Shown here one piece after another: positions 27,015-40,400 of a stretch of DNA of 64,000 bases (the first letter of the stretch is position 1; each line of letters opens with the position of its first letter). The position numbers and the translations under genes were made by a program. Origin of the DNA: Marchantia polymorpha subsp. ruderalis (Eukaryota; Streptophyta; Marchantiopsida; Marchantiales; Marchantiaceae). Where the stretch lies: the NCBI GenBank assembly GCA_037833965.1, contig AP031352.1:25772501-25836500 (forward strand), given 5' to 3'. The notes under the pieces were generated by a model. It had not been told where the DNA came from, ran no database searches, and saw only the letters and a list, made by a program, of their open reading frames with translations.

Positions 27015-30000
27015 TACTATCATAATCTACAGGTGAACTTATGAGTTTGCTTTTTAGGCCGTGTATGAGAGATGCGATTCTTGCCAAACACAAATCACGC
27101 ATACCACCACACTCTATAACCCTGTTAATTACCACCAGAACTAAATATTTGGTCTGTGACCGAACTCTCCGAAGCGAGCCTAGATTTGTCTCGATATATC
27201 AGATCTTAGTCTAATCAATAAAGCTGGCAGGTCTCTAAAAATTTCAAATCATTACGTTGATCACTATGAACAACACTTCTTACCTGGAACTAAACTGCCG
27301 ACCACACAAGCTATGGTATTCCAAGAGCTTACCGTGGCGATACGAAATAACGCACAGTGGTTTCAAGCTCACAACAGATCACCCGTGACTGTTATTCCTT
27401 CCTCAAACCTTGCTTGGGAATCAAATGTCTCGCCCGAAAATGAACTAAAAAAAGGGTTCTGGACTTACGTTTGTGTAGGGGACGAAGTCATCGGCCCTTC
27501 AGACGTTCTGGGACTTCTCATCATAGCAATCAAGTCCCTTCATCGGACCTCTCCTGCCGGAGCTTTACAGAGTCAACACATCGTCGATCGAGAAAAAAAA
27601 CTCAGCGATCTGCGCCAGGTCCCCGTCTCGCGCTGCGGCGAAACTCGATCGTTTGACATCTCGTATTCCGGGTCAAATCGTTGCCGAGTCCCGACTGCGT
27701 TCGAGCTGCTCGAACGACGAAACCTGTAGACAGTTCCCGAGGAGGACATCGAGGTCCCCCATCCGAAGTCCGTGCGTGCACTGTCACTGTCAGCCCGAGA
27801 TAGATTTGAAGCCCAACGGTTCATCGTAGCCCTTGGCCAAGGGTCGGGCGGCCACATTAAATAATCCACAAATGATTTGCGAGAACATCATAGCAGAAAG
27901 AGTGGGAAGACCCAATAAGACTAGGTTTCAATATCACCACATTACACAATATTTCATGCTGCACCTAATTTCATGTCTGACTACCTGCTCGGCTCCGTTT
28001 TGATTATGGATGGACTGATATCTTCTTTCCTACTAATTCCCCATGATGTACTGTAGTTCAGAGGTTCTACTAGAGCATACTGAAAAATCATAATTTCTAC
28101 ATTTTTTTCCTATAAATACCTTCCCCTTATTAGTAATGGATACATGGACCTTCTCCTAAACTTTAGATCTCATCCATAATGTCATACAACTTCAAGATTA
28201 TAGTAACAGATAGATGAACTTTATGAATAGATGTATTCGTGGACATGCTGATTTCTTTTCTTTCCTTCAATCTATGGATATGGACGATCATGACTCCAAA
28301 TTATGTTGTGTGATGTATTAAGACTTAATTCAAATAAGATTTAGTTGAATTAAATCAGGTTTTTGTGAACTTCTCACCGAAAACCAGACGTGATATAGTT
28401 ATTATCGTCAAGAAGATGATGTTTTGAGTTGCTTATGCACATTAACTATCAACTCTACATAACACTAATGAAAGTAGTGTATTGCATACTGATTATATAT
28501 CAAGTTTTGAGACATGACACAATAATGCCAAATCTTGAACTAAATAATATATATAGAGACAAGATATACACATTAAAGCTAAATGAAAAGAAAGAAAAGT
28601 TTTACAAAATTTTGAATTTCATAAGTGCTAATAAATATTTATATTTACTAGTCACGTCTTCGTAGTATTCCTCTTCAAAATTTTGGAAAAGGAATACAAA
28701 TCTCAAATAGACAATTGATATATCATGAATGAATTCATTTTTCAAATGAATAAATTGATAAGTGTGAATGAAAAAAAAATTTTATATATATCAAAGAAGC
28801 AAACTTTTTATCTAAAATAGGAATATTTTAATACTATAGAATGTAAACTACATAGAAAATATTAAATTTTCTAATATATGTATTTCGAAAATAATTCCAT
28901 CAGACGGACATAAATCATGAGAGTTTCTTCATTTTCGAAGAGATCTGAAATCTGTATAGACTGACTTGTTATAACTAAAGTATATATTTAACAATCATCA
29001 TTCACATGTATATGTAATTACAGTACATGATTGTGGGTATAATATATAACGAATTAAAAGAGACGTGATCACAATATGCATATAGATATTTATAAATATG
29101 GATATATACCTATAACAATGATAGTTTCATTTTTCAAAAATAAAATAAAAAATACGGTTTTCATTTGAATTCATAAAAAATAGTTTTGTTTCCTACAGTT
29201 TTTTTTAAATTTTAATTTTTATGCAAAAAGGTGGAAGAGGGGGTTTGTGGATTTGGCGGCGCAGATCTATCCACCATCTGTTTGGCATCGTTGCTGCTCT
29301 TTGAATAGGGGATAGAACCAAAGGGTACCTCAGCCAAATACAGTCAGTCGTGTGCACAGAGATGGTGGGAAGTTGTTTCGATTTCGTCAAGTGGCGTCGG
29401 GACTGCAGTACAATCCAATCATGCTGTAATGATAGATTGTAACGAGCAAGTCGCCAGACTCGTCACAGAGCCGTACAGGGCCATACCGTATGCATGCTTT
29501 CCACAGTTGAGCCAACTGGGAAAAGCTCAGCATTCATGGCTGCGTCTCTGACAGTATCTTTTGGGCTCGAAGCAAGGACGGGGACCTACGTTCACCAAAA
29601 GTCGGCATACAAAAATCCCTGATCCAAGGACTTGAAAAGCCAAACCTCCCTAGCTCAACGACGTGTCTTGATAGCACAGAAAGCTGGCGGTCGAGCCACA
29701 CCCAGGTACACCTACTGCTGAGCTCAGGTGTGTTATTCGCAGCGAAAGTGCTTGCACCCATGTACGGTTGGTATTAAGGTCCTTCGGTTGATCATCAGTT
29801 TGTTCTCGAAGATCTGAAGATAAATTTCGATCGTATTTGCACGAGAACCATTGTCGATGCCGGCAGCTTCATATCTTGAACATCTTCTCGAGCACAGTAA
29901 CTAGAGAAGAGTCCTGGCAAGACTGTAAGATGCAAGTTGAGCTTGCCACCGGTGACAGCAGATCAACTATCATCAGAAGTCCGGTGTGAAGAATACGACG

Positions 30001-30087
30001 AGCTGGTCGAGCTGGCCTCGCTCATTTCCTTCAAGCGTCAATAAAGGTCTTGAGTCTAGACTCATCATCTATGAGGATGATCTTGAG

Positions 30088-30123
30088 TCATCTATGAGGA
30101 GTCTTCGAGATCCTCATAGATGA
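30088..30123. repeat. 13-bp inverted repeat, small hairpin
   Basis: TCATCTATGAGGA (30088-30100) faces TCCTCATAGATGA (30111-30123) across a 10-nt loop. A further direct copy of CATCTATGAGGATGA lies just upstream at about 30066-30080. This looks like a local duplication plus inversion, about 100 bp from the transposon insertion described next. Confidence 0.7.
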
Positions 30124-30227
30124 TCTCGAAGGGCCAGATTCCTCGTCGAGAGTCAGGAACGGGAGTTCCGGTTGACCATTTACGTAGTAAACAGCTGCCA
30201 GTTGCCCGTCCTTCCGGTGGTATCCCG

Positions 30228-30729
30228 TAGGCTTGGCCAAGGTCCGGTGAACGGTCAACCGGTTAAGAAAAAGGTAAACCGGATAATTAACCAATTAACC
30301 GGTCATTTTGAGCAAAAATTATCCAAAATTTCAGATAATTTTCCGCAATGATAGTATGTGGTGCTTGAAGCTAATATGGCAGAAAGTGGATGATTGAGTA
30401 CGCCAAAATGATGAGGAAACCAACTGGCTCCCAGCATTGCTGACCTCTCCATTTATTCGAGAGGCGTTTTGTTCTTGCATGGAACGGAGTCCACAACGAT
30501 CCTTTCATCTTGGGTTCTAGCAGACTATGCACACATTAGGATAGCGACAGTTGACTCCGGTTGCGTTGTTAATCCACATTTCTTGGTACCAAAAAATGCA
30601 GAAAATGTACCAGAAAATGTACCTTTCCCTGGGACCGGCTAACCAGTCCCAGGGAAAATTGAGACCGGCTAAACGGACCGACGGTTAACCGGTTAACCGC
30701 CAGTCCGGATGGGACGGTGGCCAAGCCTA
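30228..30729. mobile_element. Non-autonomous hAT-type DNA transposon (502 bp) with 8-bp target duplication
   Basis: The element begins TAGGCTTGGCCA and ends with the exact reverse complement (TGGCCAAGCCTA), with looser inverted similarity continuing inward. It is flanked on both sides by the direct repeat GTATCCCG (30220-30227 and 30730-30737), an 8-bp target duplication as made by hAT transposases. Inside, the subterminal regions carry many copies of an AACCGGTTAA-like motif in both orientations, typical of hAT transposase-binding arrays, and a CTGGGACCGGCTAACCAGTCCCAG foldback near 30624. There is no transposase frame, so it must be mobilised in trans. Confidence 0.85.
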
Positions 30730-33700
30730 GTATCCCGGTAAGCGCTCCAGCTCTGTCGAGAGGCTTCTCCAGCTTTCATGGGGCCTTCCTATTCTTCTCG
30801 ATATTTCACTTTCTACTCCTTGCCTTCGAGAATTGATGTTGTTTCGCAATCATTGGGCGGAGGAAGAATCGGTTTCAACCACGTACCGGACAGCTACGAA
30901 CGGGCACCTTCCTTCTTTTCCCCTCACGTGGTGGGCGATGCCGGTCTCCATCGTCTACCACAGTCGCCGATCGGCCGTGCCTCCAGTTGTGCTCCCGTTC
31001 GGTGACCGGTAACGTGGTGGATGGGCCGCCGCTGAACTGACTCGAGCCTTTCCCAGTCGTCGCTAAAAGCGGGATTCGTGACGTGACGTTGTGTCGGTCG
31101 CTTGCGTCGATTGGCACGGCGGACGAATCTTTGATGAGAACAGAGCTGCTAGTTTGCTCATGCAGGACCATAATCTCGAGGCTCGTCCAGAGCTTTTGGA
31201 TAGATTCGCTCCAGAAATTGCTCCGGGTCCGGACAATTCCGCGAGGCAATCATGTAGCTGCAGAGATACTGTCGCCAATGGTGGAACCTTCTTAACAGAT
31301 TCAGAAAATTCTGCGCGTAGCAGCTCGATAGGATCAAAGTTTTCATCCCTGGAGACGCTCTTGTAAGAGCTACAAAAGTCAATGATACCTCTCACGGAAG
31401 GCACATAATATTCTCGAAATGACGGATGGCCCGAGCCCTGGCGAAGCAATTCACAATGTTGACTCTGTTCTCCGTTCTTAAAACCTCCGAGTCAAATTTT
31501 TTCCTTTAGAGAAAATATCTTGTCGAGTTGTGATTTTCTCGTCTTCCACGTCAGAACTGCATGTCACGCTCGTCGAGGTGAGGAAGAATTTCGTTCCTGA
31601 TCTCCATGGACGCTTCCTTTCATGTGGTTTCAGGTGACCGAAAATCCACCAAACTCGACCACTGTACCGGATGGAGATTCGGCCTCATTTCATCTGTGTC
31701 TGCACAAAAGAGCTCGACACCTCTAACCTGAATCGTTTGCCGGACGTCGACAACAGTGAGAACCGTCATGTTATGAAGCAGCTGGCAAATAAGACACTTC
31801 ATGGAAAGCGCATCGTTACTGCCATCGGTGCTCGTTAATAAAACTTCGGATACTCTGTCTGTTCATTTGAAATAAAGAGAAAGCAATTCAGAGCATTGCA
31901 CTCCAAGTCAAGTAAAAGAGCAACGAGAAGAGATAGAGCGATGAAAGCTTCCGTCGAATTCACCACGAGAGGCACACATCCCCTAGGACGAAAATGTCAC
32001 CCGCGAGCTCTGCTATGCCATGTCAAAACGTATATGGTGGCCTAAGACGCAACATCTTGCCTCCTGTTTCGTCCTGTTTCTTTAATCTGTTGCGTATTTC
32101 ACTTCAGGGACCAATCTTTCCCCTCCATATTGTGGTGAAGGTGGTGAGGCATCGAATTCAGAAGACAATTTTCCTTGTCGGTGCATTAAGGCTATTAAAG
32201 ACTTGCACCAAATGCATCTCGGACATTGAAGGTCGCGAGGAACCACCAGATCCTCAAACTTTAAGTGCAAAGAAGAAGACTGGACCTTCTTCGATCAATA
32301 ACAACATGTCGATGTAAATGTCCGACAAAGGTTACTCGCATCGCAATGATTTTATTTCTGAATTATTACGTTTCATGGTTGTTCTTCGTAAGAAAGGCTA
32401 TGCTTTTGAGTTAAACTTCCTTTTCCTTTACGTAAAGATCCGAGCTTTAGACAACCGATATAGTTCAAGCCAAGTAAGTGTCACCAGAAACGCACCTGCA
32501 ACGCTTGCATGTCTGTTATGATTTTGCACCAAAAGCAGAAAACCTCTTGAAAGATGTAGCTGTGATGATCACTTTTCGGCAAAGAGGGAAGGGGATCAAG
32601 GACCGAGTGACTCAACAGAAGCCACCTCTGATCTCTTTCCTCCATCTTCGGGATTACGCTCGGTGAGTCCTCGTTTCAATGTCGATTCTGATGCTGTCGA
32701 GAGAAACCTTGACAACGAGACATCTTCTCGTTCATCGTGGTCAAGTTTGAGGCTTGCCGATATTCTTAGAATTTAATGAAAGCATTTAGACGTTCATTGC
32801 AAGGAACCAGTTGTGGAATCGGATACTCTACTCTGAAAGTGAAATTAAGCAGACGGAGTTCGCATGTAGCTCCATGGAGGTGAAAGAAAGGTTCGTCTTC
32901 ACGAGGAAAAACGCAGAGCACGAAGAAGGCATGAGTGATAAACCAAAAGTTGCTGTGCCGTGCTTGGAGAGGTTGGCAAGGAGAATCCACTTTTTCTTGA
33001 CGAAGAGACACATCAACCAATACAGGCAGAAAAGGAAGAAGCAAAAACACGAGTTCGTCCCTGGACAGAGGAATTAGGAATCGCTTGGAATACAAAAACA
33101 TCTTGAAAGTGCAGTCCTGGTCAAAGAACACTGTTTGTTTCGCTGAGTGTGTTGGTTTAGGTTGATGGATCGATGGCCTAGTCTTCTGCTTGACTGGAAA
33201 GCCTTGCCTCGCTTAGTGTCCTGGATGCTTTCACATATTTAGCACCTTCAGAGATTCTTAGCAAGCACTAGGAATCTCTGTCGAAACCTTCGCAGTTTAC
33301 GCGATTTAATTTTTAGAGCGTACAGGACGATCGCCTTGCATGATCCAAAGTCTATGAAATTAAACCCGATATGAATTCGTTCCTTCTTCTAGTGACATTT
33401 CATCAGCAGATTAAAGGTTATTTCTTGCCGGTAATAATTCCTCACTGCTCAGTCTTGTCAGAAGAGTTAATTGACTTGAACTAGTTGCCTCTATTGTTAA
33501 GGCGAAAAGAGCGTATCATGTCTGTAGTTCGTTCTCAACAGTCAATGCAAAAGCATAGGCGACAGAAGAAGATTTTTCCAATGGATGTTCTTGGAGGCAG
33601 TGCCAAAAAAATCGTTTGGGTTTACGGTAGTGAAGCACTGTAGATGAATGACGTCCACAAGTGTTGTTTTCTGTGGGTAGGTGCACATGGCCAGGTAACG

Positions 33701-35367
33701 TACATGACTATCGGTGTAGGATGAGAGAAGCAAACATTCAGATTGACTGCTTCCCTGCCTTTATTCTGAGTACAGTAGTAGCTTTGAAATGGTTTTGGAA
33801 GTTTGATTGTAGCACCCGCTGTAGCGAGAGCTTTGCAGCCTTCAGCAGCCACACAACGAAGTTGTGTGTTCGCCTTAGTACAATCCGTATGTGCAGTTGT
33901 ACGTCGCCAAAACATATTTCCAGGGACATGTACCTTGACTTTGTAATTCCAATGCCATTGTTGGGATCTGGCGACGGTTTGCTTCCTGTCAGTCGATGAG
34001 ACTGTTCAAAGTCACTTTTTGGTTGATCGTCACTAGCCAAGTTTAAATTGTGTCAAACTTGGAGACCCTGGCAACCTTAAGGTATTGATCACTTGATCAA
34101 TAACTGCATATGTCGTTTGATATCATTTACATTCAACTGTACAGAATTGGAGTGCACTGAATGTGAGCGCACAATTCATCTTCAAGACTCTTCAGCTAAT
34201 GACCCCTCGGTCATTATCTGGTAGCTGTTTCGTGAAGCACGGAGTTGAGATTTAAAACTCGTAGAGTCAATATCCTGTGTGAAGAAAAAGGTTTATCTCC
34301 TTCTGGCGTAACTTCTGATTTTGTGTTCTCTATCCAATTGTGGAAACATTGACGAAGCTCAGCAAACGTTTTTGAAGCAAATATGTATTTGATTCAAATT
34401 TCAGTTATGTATCAGGCTGGGAGATCATTTGACAGTTTCCATGCCAGGTTTGCATCATTTTCAAAATCTTTTGTTGCTGCGATCCGAGAAAATGATAATA
34501 TTTATAAATCCTGTCCAGTCGACTGAATATGAAGAGAGGTGGTAGATGGTTGGAGTTGAGTGTGTCCAACTCTGTCGATACTGAGTATCAATTGTACTCC
34601 TCCCTTCTGTCGAAAAACTGCAAAACTGTGTCTGACGCTGAGCGTCAAACACGCAGAAACTGGGCAGACAACTCAGTTTCGTGTTCCTCACAAAAACTAT
34701 GTTTCAATTTAGATCAGATCCACGGACCTAATTCAGAGAAGTTGAGTTGTAGCATGAACATACCATCGGTCTTAAATATCTGAAAAGCTGAAAGGCAAAT
34801 TCGAACTTATTCAAGATTCCTTTACAAAGAAAAGCCTCTGGTGTTATTTCGCCATCTAACCGTTCAATTGCAAAACGCGAGTCAGTGATCCCATTGAATA
34901 GCTTCTACAGAATGGTTAAGGAAACCAAGCAGCGAAGCATATCCTGAATCTTAGCAGGTATGTATGCAAAGTACAAGAATGCTTGCATCGCGACATTCCA
35001 ACATCTTCCACCTCTCGGATTAGAAGCAATCAAGGTGAAATCGCGGAATGACAAGCTGTGTGCTTTGATCACAACCAGCTTTCTCTCAGGGTCGGTTCTT
35101 GAGCACCACTTCATGATGTGCGGTTCATAACAGAAGCTTTTGAGATGATTGGCAAGGTAAGGAAATGATGAGGACTTACTGACTCTTGTCCACTGTAATT
35201 ATATACATTGCAATCGTTTGACAATCCACATCCAACCTCGTGAGACCGGATCAGTCGATTCATCTGTTTAGCTGCACTGGTGTGACCAACCTTCTAGTAC
35301 AGCAACCTTGACAGAGTGAAGATCCTGACTTATGAAAATAGCTACGCAGGTGGTATCCACATTGGTT

Positions 35368-36763
35368 CTAGTTTGTTGCACACTCAGGAGGAGCCTGAGG
35401 GTATCTTTCAGTGTCTGTGCAGTAATCGTAAATCATGTACGTTCTCTTCACGTAATTTAGCTCATTGAGAGATGTTGCATCCAAACTTTGGTATGCAGCT
35501 CCTGACCACCAGGCGACGGCGTTGGCACAGTTCCCTGCGCCGTTGGTATTTTCGCATGCTTCTATGTTGAAAGCTTTGTACGATGCAACAAACGGAGCGC
35601 CAGTCCAGTCAATTTTGTCGAGTCCACCCCTGGTAGCCCACTCTTCTCCATTCCAAAGGCTCGAGTAGATGCCCATCGGCTTGAAATTAGGATAGTCCAC
35701 GCCAAGATTCACGTTGTTCTTGAATATCCGGATAGGCCTCTGGTCCACGGCAAATCTGCATAAATCAAAATGAAAGGTTGACAGAATCGAATAGTCAATT
35801 ACCTGAACCATGGTGTACAGGAACATTTTGAACAATTCACGTACACGAGTGGCAGTATCACGACGTCAGCAAGCTGCTGCAGCCTACCCGAAGGGTGAAC
35901 CGGATGCTTCGATCACTTACATGATAATCTCTTTGTTCCACAGCACCGAGTAAGTATGGAAATCTGCGGTCGGGTCGAACCAGAGATACAGGCGTTGTTC
36001 ACGAGCTCCCACCCCGTTAGCGAACACATTGGTTTGAAGAATGTAAGGTTGGCCCGTGGTGTTCCCGAGGAATTCGAAGTCCAATTCGTCATGATAGGGT
36101 GAGCTCATGTCAGACGAAAGCTGCAGGTCCCACAATTCCAACACGAGCTCAGTCAGCACCGAGTAAAACCTTCAGAATACTTAGCAGATCTGTGAAACGA
36201 ATTCCAAGCGGTACCTCTGTGTACCCACCGGGGCCATCCACATGCGGCACTCGCTAATACTTGCACCAGTCTCAGACTCAGTGTTTGGAGTGTGATCAAA
36301 GTCTAACGCTGAGCATGAAAGAGAATGTTGGCTTTCAGTGTTGGTGTTCAGACTGGGCACAGCGGCTTACGTAATATGCTGTTACAGTTCCGGCAGAATT
36401 CCCGCCTACGAGCTTGATTTGAGTACTGACATATCCGAAAGTGTACATATCTTTGGAGGCGTATCCGGAACCTGGTATGATCAGACAGGTACCACATTAT
36501 GGATTGCACAATCGCTCGTACTTGCAAGGCACATTGATTTATCAAAACTCGACTGCTCACAGTACGAACATCTGTTAGATTTTACCAGACACTTGATCCA
36601 TCGTAAGTTGAACACTGCCATCCGCAGCCACTAGCACGTGATCTGTGCTCCAGGAAACCGTGTACTGACTGGCGAATGTACTGAGCTTGGGAGGCGGAAC
36701 TGACTGGGACGCAGCGGATGATATACTGAGACAGGCTACGAGAAGGAACACAATTTTCGACAT
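35368..36763 (-). CDS. XTH: Xyloglucan endotransglucosylase/hydrolase (GH16), 288 aa, 4 exons
   Basis: This is the second secreted XTH. Exons in gene order are 36586-36763, 36371-36471, 35921-36120 and 35368-35755, with intron phases 1, 0 and 2 and the same 101-bp second exon as the other copy. I chose the ATG at 36763 because it directly starts a compact signal peptide ([19 protein letters not shown]) and has A at -3; an in-frame ATG at 36793 would add ten residues. The catalytic block [10 protein letters not shown] is canonical (Glu105, Asp107, Glu109), with the glycosylation site GNTTGQPY after it. The C-terminal XET_C domain ends YPQAPPEC plus three residues. The second exons of the two XTHs agree at 25 of 33 residues, so the pair is an old duplication rather than a fresh one. 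No clear TATA box was found. Confidence 0.95.
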
Positions 36764-37367
36764 GATCGTCTTCTCAGAACAGAAGGATGCCATGGATGGA
36801 TGATAAATCTCCCACACTGCTACTCAATTTTCTTTCCGAGAGCTCCGAGAGTTGGCCAGAGGTGGCTGCCGTTCCCCTCCTCCCGGGCTACGCACACGAA
36901 TGGATGCACCTTCAAGTTGCCATGGAGGATGATTTCCGAGCAGTAGAGCAGGTAGGCACTGCTCTCTACAGCGCTGACTCTGACTCTCAGATTCTGATTC
37001 CTCTCGCTCCACAGCGCACACGGAGGAGACGACTGATATGCTAAGGATACGATGGGTGCGATCTTATGTATGGATTTCAAGCAATGAACTCGAGCTTGAT
37101 TGCTGCCCATGGTTGCGCAGGATGTGGCCAAGTCCGCGTGCATGTCGTGACAGGGTCCACCAACATAATCAGCCCCGGGAACCATGGGTTGGTGGCATGA
37201 GCGGGTAGCTTGCTGGCTCACTGGCTGGCTGGTAGTCTGCGTCTTGGGTTGGGCCAAGGATGGCAAGGCAAGCCTCACTAGCTAGAGCCGGACCAGCGGA
37301 GGAGACTTGCTGCTGCAGCATCCGGAGCAAAGGTGGATCCGGAAAGTAGCGCAGGAGGCGCACTGTT

Positions 37368-37405
37368 GCTCGGCTGGGGGTCGAGCACTCGACCCCCAGC
37401 CGAGC
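37368..37405. repeat. GC-rich near-perfect palindrome, 18-bp arms with 2-nt spacer
   Basis: GCTCGGCTGGGGGTCGAG is followed by CA and then its exact reverse complement. A second, imperfect CGCTTCG...CGAAGAAGCG hairpin follows at once (about 37405-37427). It lies about 600 bp upstream of the second XTH start. Such a stem with almost no loop is unstable in replication, so its survival is notable. No regulatory role is established. Confidence 0.9.
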
Positions 37406-40400
37406 GCTTCGTCCGCCGAAGAAGCGCGACCTTTACGCGATGACCTCCGCAGATCACCGCCGCTGCTGAGGCTTTATCCGGGTCTGTGTAGATCCGCTCA
37501 GCTCAGCTTAGATCAGCAAGCGGTTTGAGTCTCTCAGCTCCTCCAAGGCTCTTCTAGCATCACCGATAAACCTCTCCCCACCACCATCATCGTCTATCTA
37601 TCTGGATGACACCAATGACTTTCTGGCTGCGCGACTGCCAAGGCAATTCGCTGATGTCGTTTTATGATCCGCATAAATCTCCCCCCCTGACGTTCTGCTC
37701 CTGTGATCGGACTTACTTTCTGTTCTGTTTCTGGCTTTGCCTTCATGTCGACTTTTACTCTTCCTCTCATCAGAATTGCAGGACCTTAGGACATCGGGAC
37801 CTCCGACAATAGTCAACTCACGTGGGACTCGACGGGGGAGTCTGGCGATTGGCGTCGATTCGCGTTCATCTGCTGCCTCGGGCTAATAGTCCGAGGCAAG
37901 CCTCTTTGCATCGAGCCATAACTACGATTGCTAAAAACTTGCATCAGTTCGGACTGAGGTTATGACTACTGCCTCCATTCTGTCGACAGCTGCTCTCGCT
38001 TGCACGAGCCGTTCACAATTCGGAGGGCTTGATGCGTAGCAGTCAAGGTCCACAGCACCTCCACTCTCCTAATAAAACCATCGGAGTTGACGTATGGCTC
38101 GCTTATGGCGGCACAAGCAGTCATACGATCCAGTCATGCTTAAGCTTGCATCCTTCATCTCGTACCTGGAGACCCCGTGGGCTTCATATTCATCCATTTA
38201 TTAACTGCTGATTTTGTAGCTATCCAACAGTCCCACTGGGCACGAAGATTCTCCCAGCACTAGACTACCGGGCTCCGGAAGTTGGAAGTGGTCCAGAGGA
38301 AACCGTCTATGGTTTGACTTAGTGATAAATGCCAGTCCGAGTCCAACTTGATTGCCCATTTGATACTCCTGGCTGCGTCTGGAGCCTCAAACCATATCCT
38401 ATCAACAGAAATGATATCTGCTCCACTATGATATCGGTTGACTAACAGCTACACACTTTCTCGTACACGCCAGGCGAGGGACGTCAAACCTGGAAGCGAT
38501 GGGTAAAAAATTAATTTCAGTCCACGGACGACGCAATCTCTCTTTGATCTCTCTTTACCTCTCAACTCATGTGTCACTCGTGTGAATCGGTGAATTTGTA
38601 CCCTTCGTTGTCCTTTAGCGGAACCGAGATGATAGAAAGTTGTGGGCATGGCTGTAGCAAATTCTGCACTGTACGTACCTTCACTGCTAGCGGCACTAAG
38701 TTGTGTATCATGGATGCAGATCTGAGCCGATCTACGACACCATTTGGAGGAATGAGGCGAGCAGTAGATGCGAAGTGGTATACATTACAATATATATCTC
38801 CGATTGTCGGCAGGAATTAATTCTGGTTCCAAGTCGCGACATAGTCATGAGAGACACAGAGAGATAGAGAGTTTCCACACTCGTCCCAACGCAGCGTGAA
38901 ATTCATTGTTTTCTCTCCATGCCGCGAGCTAGAGCTAGAGCTAGAAGAGTTCATGTTCTTGTAGCTAGTCTAATATTCTCACCTGGGATGCTATACAGTC
39001 TACAATTGGAGAGCATGACATGATAATCTCTGTCATCATTTCGCGGAGATTCGACTTCAATAACATCGAGGTAAAGTACTCGTGTGCTCGTTGCATGCTC
39101 GCATCACAAAGTGGGAGGATGGGGGGTTCTGGAGGGGCGACTTTTATCACACTCTCCATGTTTATATTCTCGAGTGTAGGGTTGCTCTTCCGCCCTCAAG
39201 CGACATCGAAACTCTTTACGCAGCAGCGAGCGAATCAGACTGAGAGCCTCGGAGGCGGATGGTATATCCACCGCCAGTCTAAGTTCCTTGGATCCTACAT
39301 TCACTCTAAAGATCCTTTCTATGATTGATTCCATTCACTTTCCAGCACATTCTTCAATTTTCCAGTCATCCATGTGCTGCTCATAAAGGCACATTCGAGA
39401 ACCTTCAGTTAACTAACTCCTACCTTGGTCGTTTTACTGTCGCCACTGCCATGAACACGCCAGATCGATATACTTCGAGTCCTTACGGGACGAGAGATGA
39501 GTTTAGTTCCAGCACCGTGTAAACGACAGTTTAGGTGCTCATCTCGAGGGTTGGTGCAAACTTTATCAGATTGGGCCCAACATTGATGGGAACTCACTGC
39601 AGAAACTGGAAAGATCCTCTTGACCTGCTGATATAGAAGAAGATGTCCTAAAATCATCGACGGCGTCGCTGTTGATGCTGAAAGCCGATCAACCATTTCA
39701 CGACTTTCTGGGTTTCGAGTGAGGATTCAGGAGAATGGCGGCACATCTCTCACAGACCGTCCTTGGGCAGAAGTGTTCCATGAAAAGGAAAGCCTAGAGG
39801 GACTTTGTTGGGTGCTGGTGCTAGACGAGAAGCCCCGGGGCATTATTCCTCGCTGTGGTCTAAAGAGTGGTCGGAGGCAGAACTCTGTTCCGAGGCAGTG
39901 ACGTAGATGGTCTCTTTTCTCATTGAAGAAAGCCCCGAAGTCGACGTGGATCTCGAAATTGGGTTTCAAACGGAAGAACGTGTGGATGAGCAAGCATCCA
40001 GCAGGATCTTCAGGGCTCAGAAACAAAAGGCCTCAGCGGTTTGAAATTTGGCACCTCTCGAGTTCGTTCGATTACCGATATTCCATTCCCATGGAGACAA
40101 CGGAAAGTTGGAGCAAATGATGAAATCAACACTGAAGATACGCAACTGAGGTGGTAGAGCATGACTGTCGTTCAAATCTCTTGAATGAGTGCTCTGTATG
40201 ACGTAGATGCTGCTCAGTCAACGAACACGACAGGATGACGAATCGGTTATCGACCGGCAGATTTCACCATAACCTCACCTTTTCATCCACTTGATCTTGC
40301 CGACTTTGGAAATGAATCCATACATACTTAGTTTCTTCCCGCACAAGGGACTTCTACTTTGTGAACCAACTTTGTCTTTTGGTCATCGAAGAACCGAATG

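Larger units (their letters stand above)
16190..35367. other. Large intergenic region between the two XTH genes, no intact gene seen
   Basis: The region mixes extremely AT-rich blocks (about 16.9-17.6, 18.8-20.1, 21.1-24.1 and 27.9-29.2 kb) with more GC-balanced ones (about 18.2-18.75, 20.2-20.9, 24.1-27.9 and 29.2-35.3 kb). Open frames in the balanced parts are short, start at non-ATG codons or lie opposite each other, and none resembles a known family convincingly. The block holds AT palindromes, a long hairpin (26884-27014) and a hAT-type element (30228-30729). The 29.2-33 kb part could be decayed transposon or gene debris. Confidence 0.5.

Noticed and set aside
27573..27869. Minus-strand frame containing DFGWG, the structural motif of BAHD acyltransferases, with a plausible acidic C-terminal frame in a neighbouring reading frame
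   Set aside because: Five residues are too few. The surrounding sequence does not follow the family pattern without frameshifts, and no HxxxD motif or other BAHD sequence lies upstream. A profile search would settle it.
31063..31449. Overlapping frames of about 90-130 codons on both strands at 30.9-31.5 kb
   Set aside because: Frames on opposite strands are equally long, none has a recognisable domain, and the surrounding DNA looks like transposon-disturbed debris.
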